Positions 7,081 to 14,757 of a stretch of DNA of 16,996 bases are shown here, piece by piece (positions within the stretch are counted from its first letter, which is position 1; each line of letters starts with the position of its first letter). Under the pieces are notes generated by a model. The model saw nothing but the letters and a program-made list of their open reading frames with translations, did not search any database and was not told the DNA's origin. Location of the stretch: positions 1-16,996 of the forward strand of contig JASHTR010000613.1 in assembly GCA_030040455.1 (NCBI GenBank), given 5' to 3'. The translations under genes and the position numbers were made by a program. This DNA is from Terriglobia bacterium. GTDB lineage: Bacteria > Acidobacteriota > Terriglobia > UBA7540.

Positions 7081-7809
7081 ATGGAATCTAATTCACTGAT
7101 CCGGCTTGAAGACGTCACAAAAGTGTTTTACACCGACGAGGTGGAAACGCACGCGCTTTCGGGCATCCACCTCCAAATCCGCGCGGGGGAATACGTCTCC
7201 ATCGCCGGGCCTTCGGGTTGTGGGAAATCGACGCTGCTCTCCATCATGGGGTTGCTGGATACTCCCACCGAAGGCAAATATTCGCTGAACGGCGCGCCGG
7301 TGGAAGACCTCGACATGGGCGACCGCTCGCGCATTCGCAACCGCGAAGTGGGGTTTATCTTTCAAAGCTTCAACCTGATCGGCGATCTGAACGTGTTCGA
7401 GAACGTCGAGCTACCGCTCACTTATCGCGGCATGCCTTCGCCCGAGCGCAAGCAGCGGGTGCAGCAGGCGCTCGAGCGTGTTGGCATGTCTCATCGCGCG
7501 AAGCATTACCCCTCGCAGCTTTCGGGCGGCCAGCAGCAGCGCGTGGCGGTGGCGCGGGCGCTGGTGGGGGAGCCAGCGGTGCTGCTGGCGGACGAGCCGA
7601 CCGGCAACCTGGACTCGAAGAACGGCGAAGCGGTGATGGACCTGATGCGCGAGCTTCACCGCGCCGGAGCCACCATCGTGATGGTGACGCACGACCCGCG
7701 CTTTGCGCGCTATGCGGAGCGCACGGTGAGCCTTTTTGACGGTCGGATCGTGGACGAGAATTTCGAGCCGAATCCAACACCGGACCACTCTCCGGCGTCG
7801 GAGATGTAG
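7081..7809 (+). CDS. ABC transporter ATP-binding protein 1 (MacB/LolD type)
   Basis: A 242-residue cytoplasmic ATPase with all motifs intact: Walker [10 protein letters not shown] (43-51), Q-loop Q95 (FIFQSFNLI), signature [15 protein letters not shown] (147-161), Walker [14 protein letters not shown] (167-179), H-loop H204. The [12 protein letters not shown] start and [17 protein letters not shown] are typical of the family that drives MacB/LolCDE/FtsX-like permeases. The start ATG has a good ribosome-binding site (AGGAG, 6-base spacing). A short Pro-rich tail (228-242) extends beyond the normal fold. It would power P3, or the other permeases, none of which has its own ATPase. P3 follows after the intervening RAYT element, in the same direction. 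Confidence 0.93.
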   Translation: MESNSLIRLEDVTKVFYTDEVETHALSGIHLQIRAGEYVSIAGPSGCGKSTLLSIMGLLDTPTEGKYSLNGAPVEDLDMGDRSRIRNREVGFIFQSFNLIGDLNVFENVELPLTYRGMPSPERKQRVQQALERVGMSHRAKHYPSQLSGGQQQRVAVARALVGEPAVLLADEPTGNLDSKNGEAVMDLMRELHRAGATIVMVTHDPRFARYAERTVSLFDGRIVDENFEPNPTPDHSPASEM

Positions 7810-7840
7810 TAGCACCGGCGTCCCTTCACCGAGACGCTTT

Positions 7841-7862
7841 CTGTAGCGGCGCTCTATGAGCG
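7841..7862 (+). repeat. Left REP of the RAYT element
   Basis: CTGTAGCGG followed by CGCTC, TAT and GAGCG; GTAG head at 7843-7846. The first in-frame ATG of the transposase (7856-7858) is in the hairpin loop region. It is the exact reverse complement of 8369-8390. Confidence 0.85.
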
Positions 7863-8377
7863 TCGAAAGGAAATTTCGAGGGCAAATGAACTTAAGCGCG
7901 AGTTCTCGGCTGCACCGCCTGGACCGATTGTTTACGGATCAGCCGGTATATTTCCTTACGGCATGTACTGCCGCACGTAAAAGGATTTTGATGAGCAAGG
8001 AAGCGCACGAGGCATTTGTTGTGTTCGCCCGGCAAGCACAGGGCTATGGGGTTTGTATAGGCTGCTATGTGATGATGCCGGATCATCTGCACCTGTTCGC
8101 AGCATTTTCCTTCGGAAGCATGTCGCTCAGCTCATGGATAAAGTCACTCAAGAATGCTCTATCGAAAAGCTTGCGGGCGCAAAATGTGGCTGCTCCGCAT
8201 TGGCAAAAGGGTTTTTTCGATCATGCGCTGCGGTCGAAGGAATCGTACGCCGCGAAATGGGAGTACATACGGCTCAATCCAGTCCGCGCCGGACTGGTGA
8301 AAAGACCCGAGGAGTGGCCCTACCAAGGCCAGATTCACATGCTCTCCGGCGATAGCTTGGATTACCGGCGCTCATAG
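7856..8377 (+). CDS. REP-associated tyrosine transposase (RAYT, Y1/HUH family)
   Basis: A 173-residue protein of the IS200-like Y1 superfamily, which cuts and joins single-stranded DNA through a tyrosine. The HUH metal motif is VMMPDHLHLF (72-81; H77 and H79). The nucleophile is most likely Y137 in KWEYIRLNPVRAGLV, the hallmark block of the family. The early segment VYFLTACTAARKRIL (31-45) is the usual first beta strand and loop. The first ATG, used here, lies in the left repeat and has no ribosome-binding site. ATG 7886 (residue 11) has GAGGG closely upstream and may be the real start. The stop TAG lies in the right repeat. RAYTs are normally single-copy, host-kept genes that act on REP palindromes. 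No frameshift is seen, so it is probably functional. Confidence 0.88.
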   Translation: MSVERKFRGQMNLSASSRLHRLDRLFTDQPVYFLTACTAARKRILMSKEAHEAFVVFARQAQGYGVCIGCYVMMPDHLHLFAAFSFGSMSLSSWIKSLKNALSKSLRAQNVAAPHWQKGFFDHALRSKESYAAKWEYIRLNPVRAGLVKRPEEWPYQGQIHMLSGDSLDYRRS

Positions 8378-8390
8378 AGCGCCGCTACAG
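8369..8390 (-). repeat. Right REP of the RAYT element
   Basis: On the minus strand this has the same 22 bases as the left end, GTAG head at 8388-8385. The transposase stop codon TAG (8375-8377 on the plus strand) is in its hairpin loop region. Confidence 0.85.
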
Positions 8391-8419
8391 CCCATAACAA
8401 TGATTTGGCGGAGGAAACC

Positions 8420-8529
8420 GTCAGCGATCAGCTCTCAGCGATCAGCCGTCAGCCAACGACTTTCACGTACAAAGTTTTCTTACTGAGTGCTGACTGCTGA
8501 AAGCTGGTATTAGCAAGCAGCGCCCCTAC
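8420..8529. repeat. Family A repeat, copy 2, plus a possible short REP-like tail
   Basis: Left CAGCTCTCAGC (8429-8439) and right GCTGAAAGCTG (8496-8506) pair in 10 of 11 positions, with extra ATCAGC and GTCAGC units on the left. Directly after it, the minus strand of 8513-8529 reads GTAGGGGCGCTGCTTGC, another GTAG-headed stretch, but with a poor hairpin. No gene is seen between the RAYT element and P3. Confidence 0.65.
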
Positions 8530-8538
8530 GAGGTGATT

Positions 8539-10968
8539 ATGGGTACAATTTTTCATGACCTGAAATTTGGGCTGCGGCAACTCCGCCGCAATCCGGGTTT
8601 CACGGCGGTAGCGATCATTACTCTTGCACTCGGCATTGGCGCAAACACGGCCATCTTCAGCCTGGTGAACGCCATTCTTCTTCGCCCGCTGCCTTATCCG
8701 GACGCCAGTCGACTGATGACGGTTTGGGAGACGGAGCCGAGCGGTCCAGGAAATCTTTATCCCGCCAGCGGCCCGGATTTTCTCGATTGGCGAGCACGAA
8801 ACAGGGTATTTGAAAGCATTGCAGCGGGAACCGGAGCAAACGCGGCGCTGGCGAGCAGCACATCGGAGCCACTCGAGCTCGCTGGCTATGCAGTTTCACC
8901 CGAAATGTTTCACGTCCTTGGCGAGCAGCCGTTGTTGGGCCGGGTCTTTGCCAAGGACGAGACTGAGGCCGGTCACAATCACGTTGTAATTCTCAGTTAC
9001 GGATTGTGGCAACGAGCCTTTGGCGGCGATCGGAGCATCGCTGGCCGGAACATCATTCTGAATGGCGAAGCTTATGACGTGGCGGGAATCATGCCGCAGG
9101 ATTTCAAATTTCCCAATGTCTGGGGCAGCCGGGCTGATTATTGGATACCCATAAATTTTGTTGCGCCTGCATATAGAAAAAGCCGCGGCAGCCACTGGCT
9201 CTTTGTGATCGGGCGGACAAAAAAAGGCGTTTCCGTAGAAAAAGCCCGCGCCGATATGGAAACCCTCTCACAGCGGCTCGCTCACCAATATCCGGACACC
9301 AATACCGGGGTCATCGCCAAGGTTGTGACCTTGCGATATCAGTTGGTGAAGAATGTGAAGCCTGCACTATTAGTGCTCTTTGCCGCGGTCGGCCTCCTTC
9401 TGTTGATTGCGTGCGCGAACGTTGTGAATTTGCTGATGGCGAAGGCCGTGGGGAGGCAGCGGGAAGTTGCCATCCGGCTGGCGGTTGGCTCCGGGCGTGC
9501 TCGCCTCGTTCGCCAACTGCTCACGGAAAGCATTCTTCTTTTTTTCCTCGGGGGTGCAGCGGGGCTTGTGGTGGGTTGGAGCGCATTAGAATTACTGCTC
9601 CGTGCCGCGCCCACCGGCTATATCCCCGGCATTCTTCAAGTTCATCTGGACAGTTGGGTCTTCCTTTTTACATTCCTCGTTGCATTTGTGGCGGGCACTT
9701 TGGCCGGATTCCTTCCAGCCCTGCAAGCCTCCAAGCCCGACCTGCAGGAAACCCTGAAAGAAGGTTCACGGTCACTTGCCTCGTCGCATCACCGCTCCCG
9801 CAGCGTGATGACTGCTGCCGAAGTAGCATTAGCATTGGTAATGCTGGTTGGAGCGGGGCTTGCCCTCAAGAGCCTGGTGCGGCTGCTGGGGGTGGAGGCG
9901 GGTTTTGACTCCCATAACGTCCTGACGGCCAGGCTCGCCCTGCCCGAGGCAAAATACTCGAAGCCAAGCCAGATTGACTCCTTTTATCAGCAGGCATTGC
10001 AGCGCATCCAGGCGCTTCCCGGCGTTGTCTCCGCGGCCGCGGCCACCGAACTGCCTCTGGAAGGAGGAAGCAATGGTGTGGTGTATATCGAAGGTCAACC
10101 GATCCCCAAGGACATGTGGTCGAGTCCTCTCGTAGAGTGGTGCGTCATCACGCCGGACTATTTCCACACCCTACGCATCCCTTTGATCGAGGGGCGGGAT
10201 TTCACGCTGCGGGACACGGATAAAAGCCGACTTGTGGCAATCATCAATGAAACCATGGCGCGCCGTTTCTGGCCCAAACAGGATGCCGTGGGTAAGCGGT
10301 TCAGCCAAGGTTTTGAGAAGAATCCTAAATGGATCACTGTGGCTGGTGTTGTGGGTGATATACGGGAGTTTGGCCTCAATCAGCCCCCTATTCCCGAGGC
10401 TTACTTTCCGGCATACGTGCAACATCGCGCGGACATGGCTTTGGTCATTCGAACGTCCACCCCGCCGCTCGGCCAGATTTCGGCAGTGAGAAAGGCGATT
10501 CACGATCTCGACCCGCAATTACCGGCCTATAATCCCCAGACACTCAGCCAGATTGTCTCGAAGTCTTCCCAGCAACAGAGTTTTCTCGCGCTGCTGCTAG
10601 CGCTTTTTGCCGCGCTGGCATTGATCCTGGCTGCGGTGGGAATCTACGGAGTGATTTCTTATTCCGTCAGCCAGCGCACGCACGAAATCGGCATTCGGAT
10701 AGCGTTGGGAGCGCAGAAGCGCGATGTCCTACAACTTGTGCTGGGTCAGGGATTGAGGTTGGCCCTGGCTGGCGTCGGCATTGGCATTGTTGCCGCATTG
10801 GTCCTGACGCGCCTGATGACCAGCTTACTCTACGGCGTGAAGCCGAGCGACCCGTTGACGTTCGTTGTGGTTTCAGGAGTGCTGATCGCTGTGGCGTTGC
10901 TGGCGTGTTACATTCCTGCCCGCCGGGCCGCGAAAGTTGACCCGATGGTGGCATTGAGGTACGAATAA
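8539..10968 (+). CDS. ADOP-family ABC transporter permease P3
   Basis: A complete two-halved permease of 809 residues. The ATG at 8539 is chosen because GAGGTG lies just before it; a GTG two codons earlier has no ribosome-binding site. Domains: amphipathic N-terminus (FHDLKFGLRQLRRNPGF), TM1 at about 21-43, periplasmic MacB_PCD-like domain to about 275, first FtsX block from about 277 (LLLLIACANVVNLLMAKAVG), linker helix at about 424, second periplasmic domain, second FtsX block from about 684 with [20 protein letters not shown] and tail [20 protein letters not shown]. No ATPase motifs. It is downstream of ABC ATPase 1 and likely uses it. The last 109 residues differ from P4 at only 10 positions while the central parts are far more divergent. 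The TAA stop is the first triplet of repeat B4. Confidence 0.93.
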   Translation: MGTIFHDLKFGLRQLRRNPGFTAVAIITLALGIGANTAIFSLVNAILLRPLPYPDASRLMTVWETEPSGPGNLYPASGPDFLDWRARNRVFESIAAGTGANAALASSTSEPLELAGYAVSPEMFHVLGEQPLLGRVFAKDETEAGHNHVVILSYGLWQRAFGGDRSIAGRNIILNGEAYDVAGIMPQDFKFPNVWGSRADYWIPINFVAPAYRKSRGSHWLFVIGRTKKGVSVEKARADMETLSQRLAHQYPDTNTGVIAKVVTLRYQLVKNVKPALLVLFAAVGLLLLIACANVVNLLMAKAVGRQREVAIRLAVGSGRARLVRQLLTESILLFFLGGAAGLVVGWSALELLLRAAPTGYIPGILQVHLDSWVFLFTFLVAFVAGTLAGFLPALQASKPDLQETLKEGSRSLASSHHRSRSVMTAAEVALALVMLVGAGLALKSLVRLLGVEAGFDSHNVLTARLALPEAKYSKPSQIDSFYQQALQRIQALPGVVSAAAATELPLEGGSNGVVYIEGQPIPKDMWSSPLVEWCVITPDYFHTLRIPLIEGRDFTLRDTDKSRLVAIINETMARRFWPKQDAVGKRFSQGFEKNPKWITVAGVVGDIREFGLNQPPIPEAYFPAYVQHRADMALVIRTSTPPLGQISAVRKAIHDLDPQLPAYNPQTLSQIVSKSSQQQSFLALLLALFAALALILAAVGIYGVISYSVSQRTHEIGIRIALGAQKRDVLQLVLGQGLRLALAGVGIGIVAALVLTRLMTSLLYGVKPSDPLTFVVVSGVLIAVALLACYIPARRAAKVDPMVALRYE

Positions 10969-11001
10969 TGCCGTGGTTCGTGGTTAGTGTTTCGTGATTC
11001 G
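10966..11001 (+). repeat. Family B repeat, copy 4 (left half only)
   Basis: TAATGCCGTGGTTCGTGG and the bases after it match repeat B1 in 35 of 36 positions. The right arm is missing and the S23 gene starts instead. Its first triplet is the P3 stop codon. Confidence 0.75.
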
Positions 11002-11014
11002 CGGTTAGGAAGTG

Positions 11015-11425
11015 GTGAGCGTTTTGAAGAACGATAACGAAACTGCGATTCGGGATTACAAGGACTTGCGTGTTTGGCAACAGGCGATGGAATTAGCAAA
11101 GCTCGTCTATCAGGTGACTCAGCCATTTCCAGCGGAAGAAAAATTCGGCATCATTTCGCAGATGCGGCGTGCGGCGGTATCGGTTCCTTCCAATATTGCC
11201 GAAGGTCAAGCTCGGAACACGACGGGTGAGTTCGTCCAGTTCATCTCACACGCTAAGGGCTCCCTTGCAGAACTGGACACGCAAGTGCGCCTTTCGGTGG
11301 GGCTGGGATTCTGCCCGGAGAGTCATTCGGAAAGAGTCTTAGGGCTGATTACGGACTTACAGAAAATGTTAAATGGTCTCCGCCGAAAACTGACGACAAG
11401 TAATGCCGGGGTTCGCGGTCAGTAA
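11015..11425 (+). CDS. Four-helix-bundle protein of the S23 (23S rRNA intervening-sequence) family, copy 1
   Basis: About 136 residues, all-helical, with the family signature: DYKDLRVWQQAMELAKLVYQ, then EKFGIISQMRRAAVSVPSNIAEGQAR, then FVQFISHAKGSLAELDTQVRLS. First described as ORFs within 23S rRNA intervening sequences, most members are free-standing and have no proven function; the fold forms pentameric bundles. The start is uncertain: GTG 11012, GTG 11015 (AGGA upstream) or TTG 11024 are possible. The final residues (about SNAGVRGQ) and the TAA stop are encoded by repeat B5, so this gene is embedded between B4 and B5. It sits between permeases P3 and P4 on the same strand. There is no rRNA nearby. 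Confidence 0.82.
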   Translation: MSVLKNDNETAIRDYKDLRVWQQAMELAKLVYQVTQPFPAEEKFGIISQMRRAAVSVPSNIAEGQARNTTGEFVQFISHAKGSLAELDTQVRLSVGLGFCPESHSERVLGLITDLQKMLNGLRRKLTTSNAGVRGQ

Positions 11426-11500
11426 TTCGAGGCACGAGCCACGAACCACGAATCACTGCCTTGGAAAAGCCGCAGCGTCACAAGACGGACGCTGCGCTAC
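11401..11500. repeat. Composite B-D repeat, copy 5/4
   Basis: It begins TAATGCCGGGGTTCG, like the starts of B1 and B4, then has the right arm CGAACCACGAATCACTGCC found in B1 (complete from 11441), then GAAAAG and the D hairpin (11470-11500). It contains the stop codon of the S23 gene (TAA 11423-11425). The TAA that opens the repeat is out of frame here, so translation continues into the element. Confidence 0.78.
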
Positions 11501-11541
11501 GTTTGTCACACTCGCAATTCATCATTTGAAGGGAGTTTGGC

Positions 11542-14007
11542 GTGAGCGCCTTGATCCAGGATTTGAAATTTGGCCTGCGCCAACTCCACCGCAATCCCGG
11601 TTTTACGGCAGTCGCCATCCTCACGCTAGCGCTGGGGATTGGAGCCAGCACGGCCATTTTCAGCCTGGTTGAGGCGGCCCTGTTTCCTTCATTCACAGTC
11701 AGCAACCCCAGCCGGCTTGCCGGAGTCTACACGAGCGGTCCCAACGGAACGGGTTATAGTCCCACGTCCTATCCTGACTACATCTATTATCGCGATCACA
11801 ACCAAGTGTTCTCCAGCCTGATGGCCTATGCACATATATCGGTGCGCTGGACGCATGGAGACCAGACCGCCTTCCTTCCCGCCGCTATCGCCTCCAGCAA
11901 CTACTTTACCGTGCTGGGAGTGGAACCTTTTATGGGGCGAACTTTTTTGCCCAAGGAAGACAGCGCAATCGGAGGTTCTGCCGTCGCCGTTGTGAGCTAT
12001 CAATTCTGGGCGGGGCAGTTGGCCTCCGACCCGAAGATTATCGGAAAGACTTTAACACTCAATGGTCATCCCTTCACGATTGTCGGCGTGGCCCCAAGAA
12101 ACTTCTCAGGGGTGGACCTTGCCTGGGGATCCATGCCTGACATATGGGTTCCAATGTCGATGCAGGCCGTTGCCTTACCTACCAACGGTGGCCTTGATCC
12201 CCTACAGAACCGCGAGGCCACATTCCTCCTCGTCATGGGCAGGCTAAAACCTCAAATGAGTCTTGAAGATGCCAGGGTGGATATGGAAGTAGCGGCACGG
12301 CAGCTTGCGGAGGCGTATCCGGTCGACGACAAGGGGCGAACCGCTTTCGTGTTGACGGCAAACGAATCCAGGATGTGGCCCGGCTGGCGCAACTCTGTGG
12401 TTCAGGTGTTGTTGCTTCTGGGAGTGGCGGTTGGCTTCGTCCTGCTGATTGCCTGCGCGAACGTCGCCAATTTACTTCTGGCAAGAGCCACGGCGCGGCA
12501 GAGGGAGACTGCGGTGCGGCTCGCTCTCGGAGGCAGCCGCGGGAGAGTGGTCCGGCAGTTGCTGACCGAGAGTTTATTGTTATCAACGATGGGCGCAGCA
12601 GCCGGCTTGCTCTTTGTGCGCCTGCTGATTGGGATCATCCCCTCGTTTGAGCTGACATACCGAATGCACATGAATCTCAATCTAAAAGTAGATTGTCGCG
12701 TCTTTATCTTTGCCCTGCTTCTTTCGTCGGTCACGGCTCTCATTTTCGGGTTGATTCCAGCCTTCAAAGCCTCAGACATCGATTTGAGCCACTCACTCAA
12801 GGAAGGGTCGCATCGTTCTTCGGCAACAATCAGTGGGCGAGGAATGCGCGATGCGATTATTGCCATCGAAGTGGTTCTCGCCTTTTTGTCTCTCATCGGC
12901 GGGGGTCTTTTCATCCACAGCCTGCTTCATTTGGAGAGCGCCGATCCCGGCTTTCGTCCGGACAATGTTCTCGCCGCCTCCGTGGCGCTCTTGCCCGGCC
13001 AATACTCTCCTACGCAGGGATCTCAATTTTACGCTCAGTTGCTCGACCGCGTTTCAAATATCCCGGGCATCCACTCCGCCTGCCTTACACAGCTCCGTCC
13101 GCTGACTACTATTCTTGACGTCAGGCAGATCGTGCTTGAAGGGCAGGAAGAGCAGAACGCAGAATCAGGAATCACAATTCAAACGGACATTGTTTCACCA
13201 GGATATTTTAGGACATTGGGCATTCCTCCGCTTCGAGGACGCGACTTCACCCCGCAAGATGACGCACAGGCGCCGCAGGTTGCGATCGTTAACAAAACAA
13301 TGGCCGAAAGCCTCTGGCCGCGCCAGGATCCCATTGGGAAACGGTTCAAAATTCAAGGAGAAAATGTGTACTGGCAGGTGGTTGGTGTGGTTGCGGACAT
13401 CAAATATCACACCGTTTGGGAAGGCCCCGTTTCATACATGTACCTGCCGGTGGCTCAGGTTTATGTCCCGGAAATGACCCTGTTCGCTCGGACTAAGGGG
13501 AACCCTATGGGCTATTTGCCTCAAGTGCAGCAAGCCGTCGGAGCGCTGGATAAGACAGTTCCCGTGTTTGGCGTGGAAACGCTGGAAGAACAAGTGAAAC
13601 AGTCGCTTTCACAGCCGCAGATGATGGCAACGCTGCTCACCTTATTTGGAACCATCGCTCTTGTTCTGGCGCTGATTGGAATCTACGGCGTCATTTCATA
13701 CTCTGTCGCTGGCCGCACGCACGAAATTGGGATCCGAATAGCGTTGGGAGCGCAGAAAAGAGATGTCCTCCGGCTGGTGCTAGGCCAAGGATTGACGCTG
13801 GCCTTGATCGGAGTCGGCATTGGCATTGTTGCCGCGCTGGGTTTGACGCGCCTGACGACCAGCCTGCTTTACGGCGTGAAGCCGGGCGATCCGCTAACGT
13901 TCGTTGTGGTCTCAGGAGTGCTGATCGCTGTTGCGCTGCTGGCCTCCTACATCCCCGCCCGCCGGGCCACGAAGGTTGATCCGATGGTGGCGTTAAGATA
14001 TGAATGA
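11542..14007 (+). CDS. ADOP-family ABC transporter permease P4
   Basis: A complete 821-residue two-halved permease. The GTG start at 11542 has a ribosome-binding site (AAGGGAG, 7-base spacing) and aligns with the ATG starts of P2 and P3 ([20 protein letters not shown]). TM1 at about 22-44; periplasmic domain to about 285; first FtsX block from about 287 ([20 protein letters not shown]); linker helix at about 437; second periplasmic domain; second FtsX block from about 694, tail [20 protein letters not shown]. The first periplasmic region (VEAALFPSFTVSNPSRLAGV onward) differs from the LLRPLPY type of P2 and P3, so it probably represents another ADOP subgroup with another ligand. It is followed 90 bases later by ABC ATPase 2, a likely partner. 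The TGA stop runs into repeat A3. Confidence 0.93.
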   Translation: MSALIQDLKFGLRQLHRNPGFTAVAILTLALGIGASTAIFSLVEAALFPSFTVSNPSRLAGVYTSGPNGTGYSPTSYPDYIYYRDHNQVFSSLMAYAHISVRWTHGDQTAFLPAAIASSNYFTVLGVEPFMGRTFLPKEDSAIGGSAVAVVSYQFWAGQLASDPKIIGKTLTLNGHPFTIVGVAPRNFSGVDLAWGSMPDIWVPMSMQAVALPTNGGLDPLQNREATFLLVMGRLKPQMSLEDARVDMEVAARQLAEAYPVDDKGRTAFVLTANESRMWPGWRNSVVQVLLLLGVAVGFVLLIACANVANLLLARATARQRETAVRLALGGSRGRVVRQLLTESLLLSTMGAAAGLLFVRLLIGIIPSFELTYRMHMNLNLKVDCRVFIFALLLSSVTALIFGLIPAFKASDIDLSHSLKEGSHRSSATISGRGMRDAIIAIEVVLAFLSLIGGGLFIHSLLHLESADPGFRPDNVLAASVALLPGQYSPTQGSQFYAQLLDRVSNIPGIHSACLTQLRPLTTILDVRQIVLEGQEEQNAESGITIQTDIVSPGYFRTLGIPPLRGRDFTPQDDAQAPQVAIVNKTMAESLWPRQDPIGKRFKIQGENVYWQVVGVVADIKYHTVWEGPVSYMYLPVAQVYVPEMTLFARTKGNPMGYLPQVQQAVGALDKTVPVFGVETLEEQVKQSLSQPQMMATLLTLFGTIALVLALIGIYGVISYSVAGRTHEIGIRIALGAQKRDVLRLVLGQGLTLALIGVGIGIVAALGLTRLTTSLLYGVKPGDPLTFVVVSGVLIAVALLASYIPARRATKVDPMVALRYE

Positions 14008-14080
14008 AGCGATCAGCAGGCAGCTCTCAGCCGTCAGCAGGCTCAAAGCTGAACGCTGATTGCTGAAAGCTGATAGCCAA
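14008..14080. repeat. Family A repeat, copy 3
   Basis: CAGCTCTCAGC (14021-14031) and GCTGAAAGCTG (14062-14072) pair in 10 of 11 positions and are the same arm sequences as copy 2. Extra GATCAGC, GTCAGC, GCTGAACGCTGATTGC units lie between. GAATGAAGCG(A/G)TCAGC spans the P4 stop just as it does at the P1 stop. Confidence 0.7.
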
Positions 14081-14097
14081 CAACCAAGAGAACAAAC

Positions 14098-14757
14098 ATG
14101 ATCCAGATGCTCAATGTTGAAAAATCTTATCCGGCCGGGCCGGCCAGATACTGGGTATTGCGGCGAATCAACCTGGAAATCAAGGAAGGCGAGTTCATCA
14201 CCATTATGGGCCCTTCCGGGGCGGGGAAGTCCACGCTGCTGGCGATTCTCGGAATGCTCGATGGAGAATTCAAGGGCGAATATTATTTTCTGGAAACGCC
14301 GGTGCATAAGCTCAGCATCAAACAACGCGCTGAGTTGAACAAAAGATTCATCGGCTTTGTCTTTCAGCAATATCATCTGCTGGACGGCTTGAAGGTAGCG
14401 GAGAACCTCGACATCCCGCTTTCCTATCGGGACATCCGGGCTTCGGAGCGGCAGGCGCTAGTGGCGGACGCGCTGGATCGCTTTCACATTGTTGGCAAGA
14501 AGGACCTCTATCCGAGCCAGCTTTCCGGCGGCCAGCAGCAGCTTGTGGCGATCGCGCGAGCGGTGATTGCCAGTCCCAAGCTGATTCTGGCCGATGAGCC
14601 GACGGGCAATTTACACTCCAGCCAGGGCAAAGAAATCATGGACCTCTTCAAGCGGCTGAATGACGAAGGAACCACCATCATCCAGGTGACGCACAATGAA
14701 AACTGGGCAGCTTACGGAAACCGGACCATCAAGCTGGTGGATGGGTGGATATCCTGA
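14098..14757 (+). CDS. ABC transporter ATP-binding protein 2 (MacB/LolD type, variant motifs)
   Basis: A 219-residue ATPase. Walker [10 protein letters not shown] (38-46), Q-loop Q90 ([12 protein letters not shown]), signature LSGGQ (142-146), Walker [10 protein letters not shown] (162-170), H-loop H199. Two positions depart from the family norm seen in ATPase 1: the arginine after LSGGQQQ is leucine (L149, [10 protein letters not shown]), and the D-loop aspartate of GNLDS is histidine (H173, GNLHSSQG). Both are near the dimer interface, so the cycle may be altered, but the catalytic residues are present. The ATG start has a weak AAGAGA ribosome-binding site. It lies between P4 and an S23 gene; P4 is its likeliest partner. 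It is clearly diverged from ATPase 1, not a recent copy. Confidence 0.92.
   Translation: MIQMLNVEKSYPAGPARYWVLRRINLEIKEGEFITIMGPSGAGKSTLLAILGMLDGEFKGEYYFLETPVHKLSIKQRAELNKRFIGFVFQQYHLLDGLKVAENLDIPLSYRDIRASERQALVADALDRFHIVGKKDLYPSQLSGGQQQLVAIARAVIASPKLILADEPTGNLHSSQGKEIMDLFKRLNDEGTTIIQVTHNENWAAYGNRTIKLVDGWIS

Larger units (their letters stand above)
7841..8390 (+). mobile_element. REP-bounded RAYT element (550 bp)
   Basis: Perfect 22-base inverted terminal repeats (7841-7862 and 8369-8390) bound a single transposase gene. Each end carries a GTAG head and a small hairpin CGCTC-TAT-GAGCG, the structure of REP elements linked to RAYT transposases. The element lies between ABC ATPase 1 and permease P3. 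No target-site duplication was seen, as expected for the single-strand Y1 mechanism. Unlike most RAYT loci, the repeats reach into both ends of the reading frame. Confidence 0.8.

Noticed and set aside
7218..7739. Plus-strand open frame of 173 codons in another frame of ABC ATPase 1
   Set aside because: Ala/Arg/Gly-rich out-of-frame translation of a gene with all ABC motifs in the other frame.
8505..8520. Sigma-54 promoter before P3 (TGG followed by AGCA)
   Set aside because: The GG-to-GC spacing is 9 rather than 10 bases and the rest of the consensus is poor.
5494..11500. Regular repeats as a possible CRISPR array
   Set aside because: The repeats are kilobases apart, palindromic and linked to gene ends, with no spacer periodicity and no cas genes.
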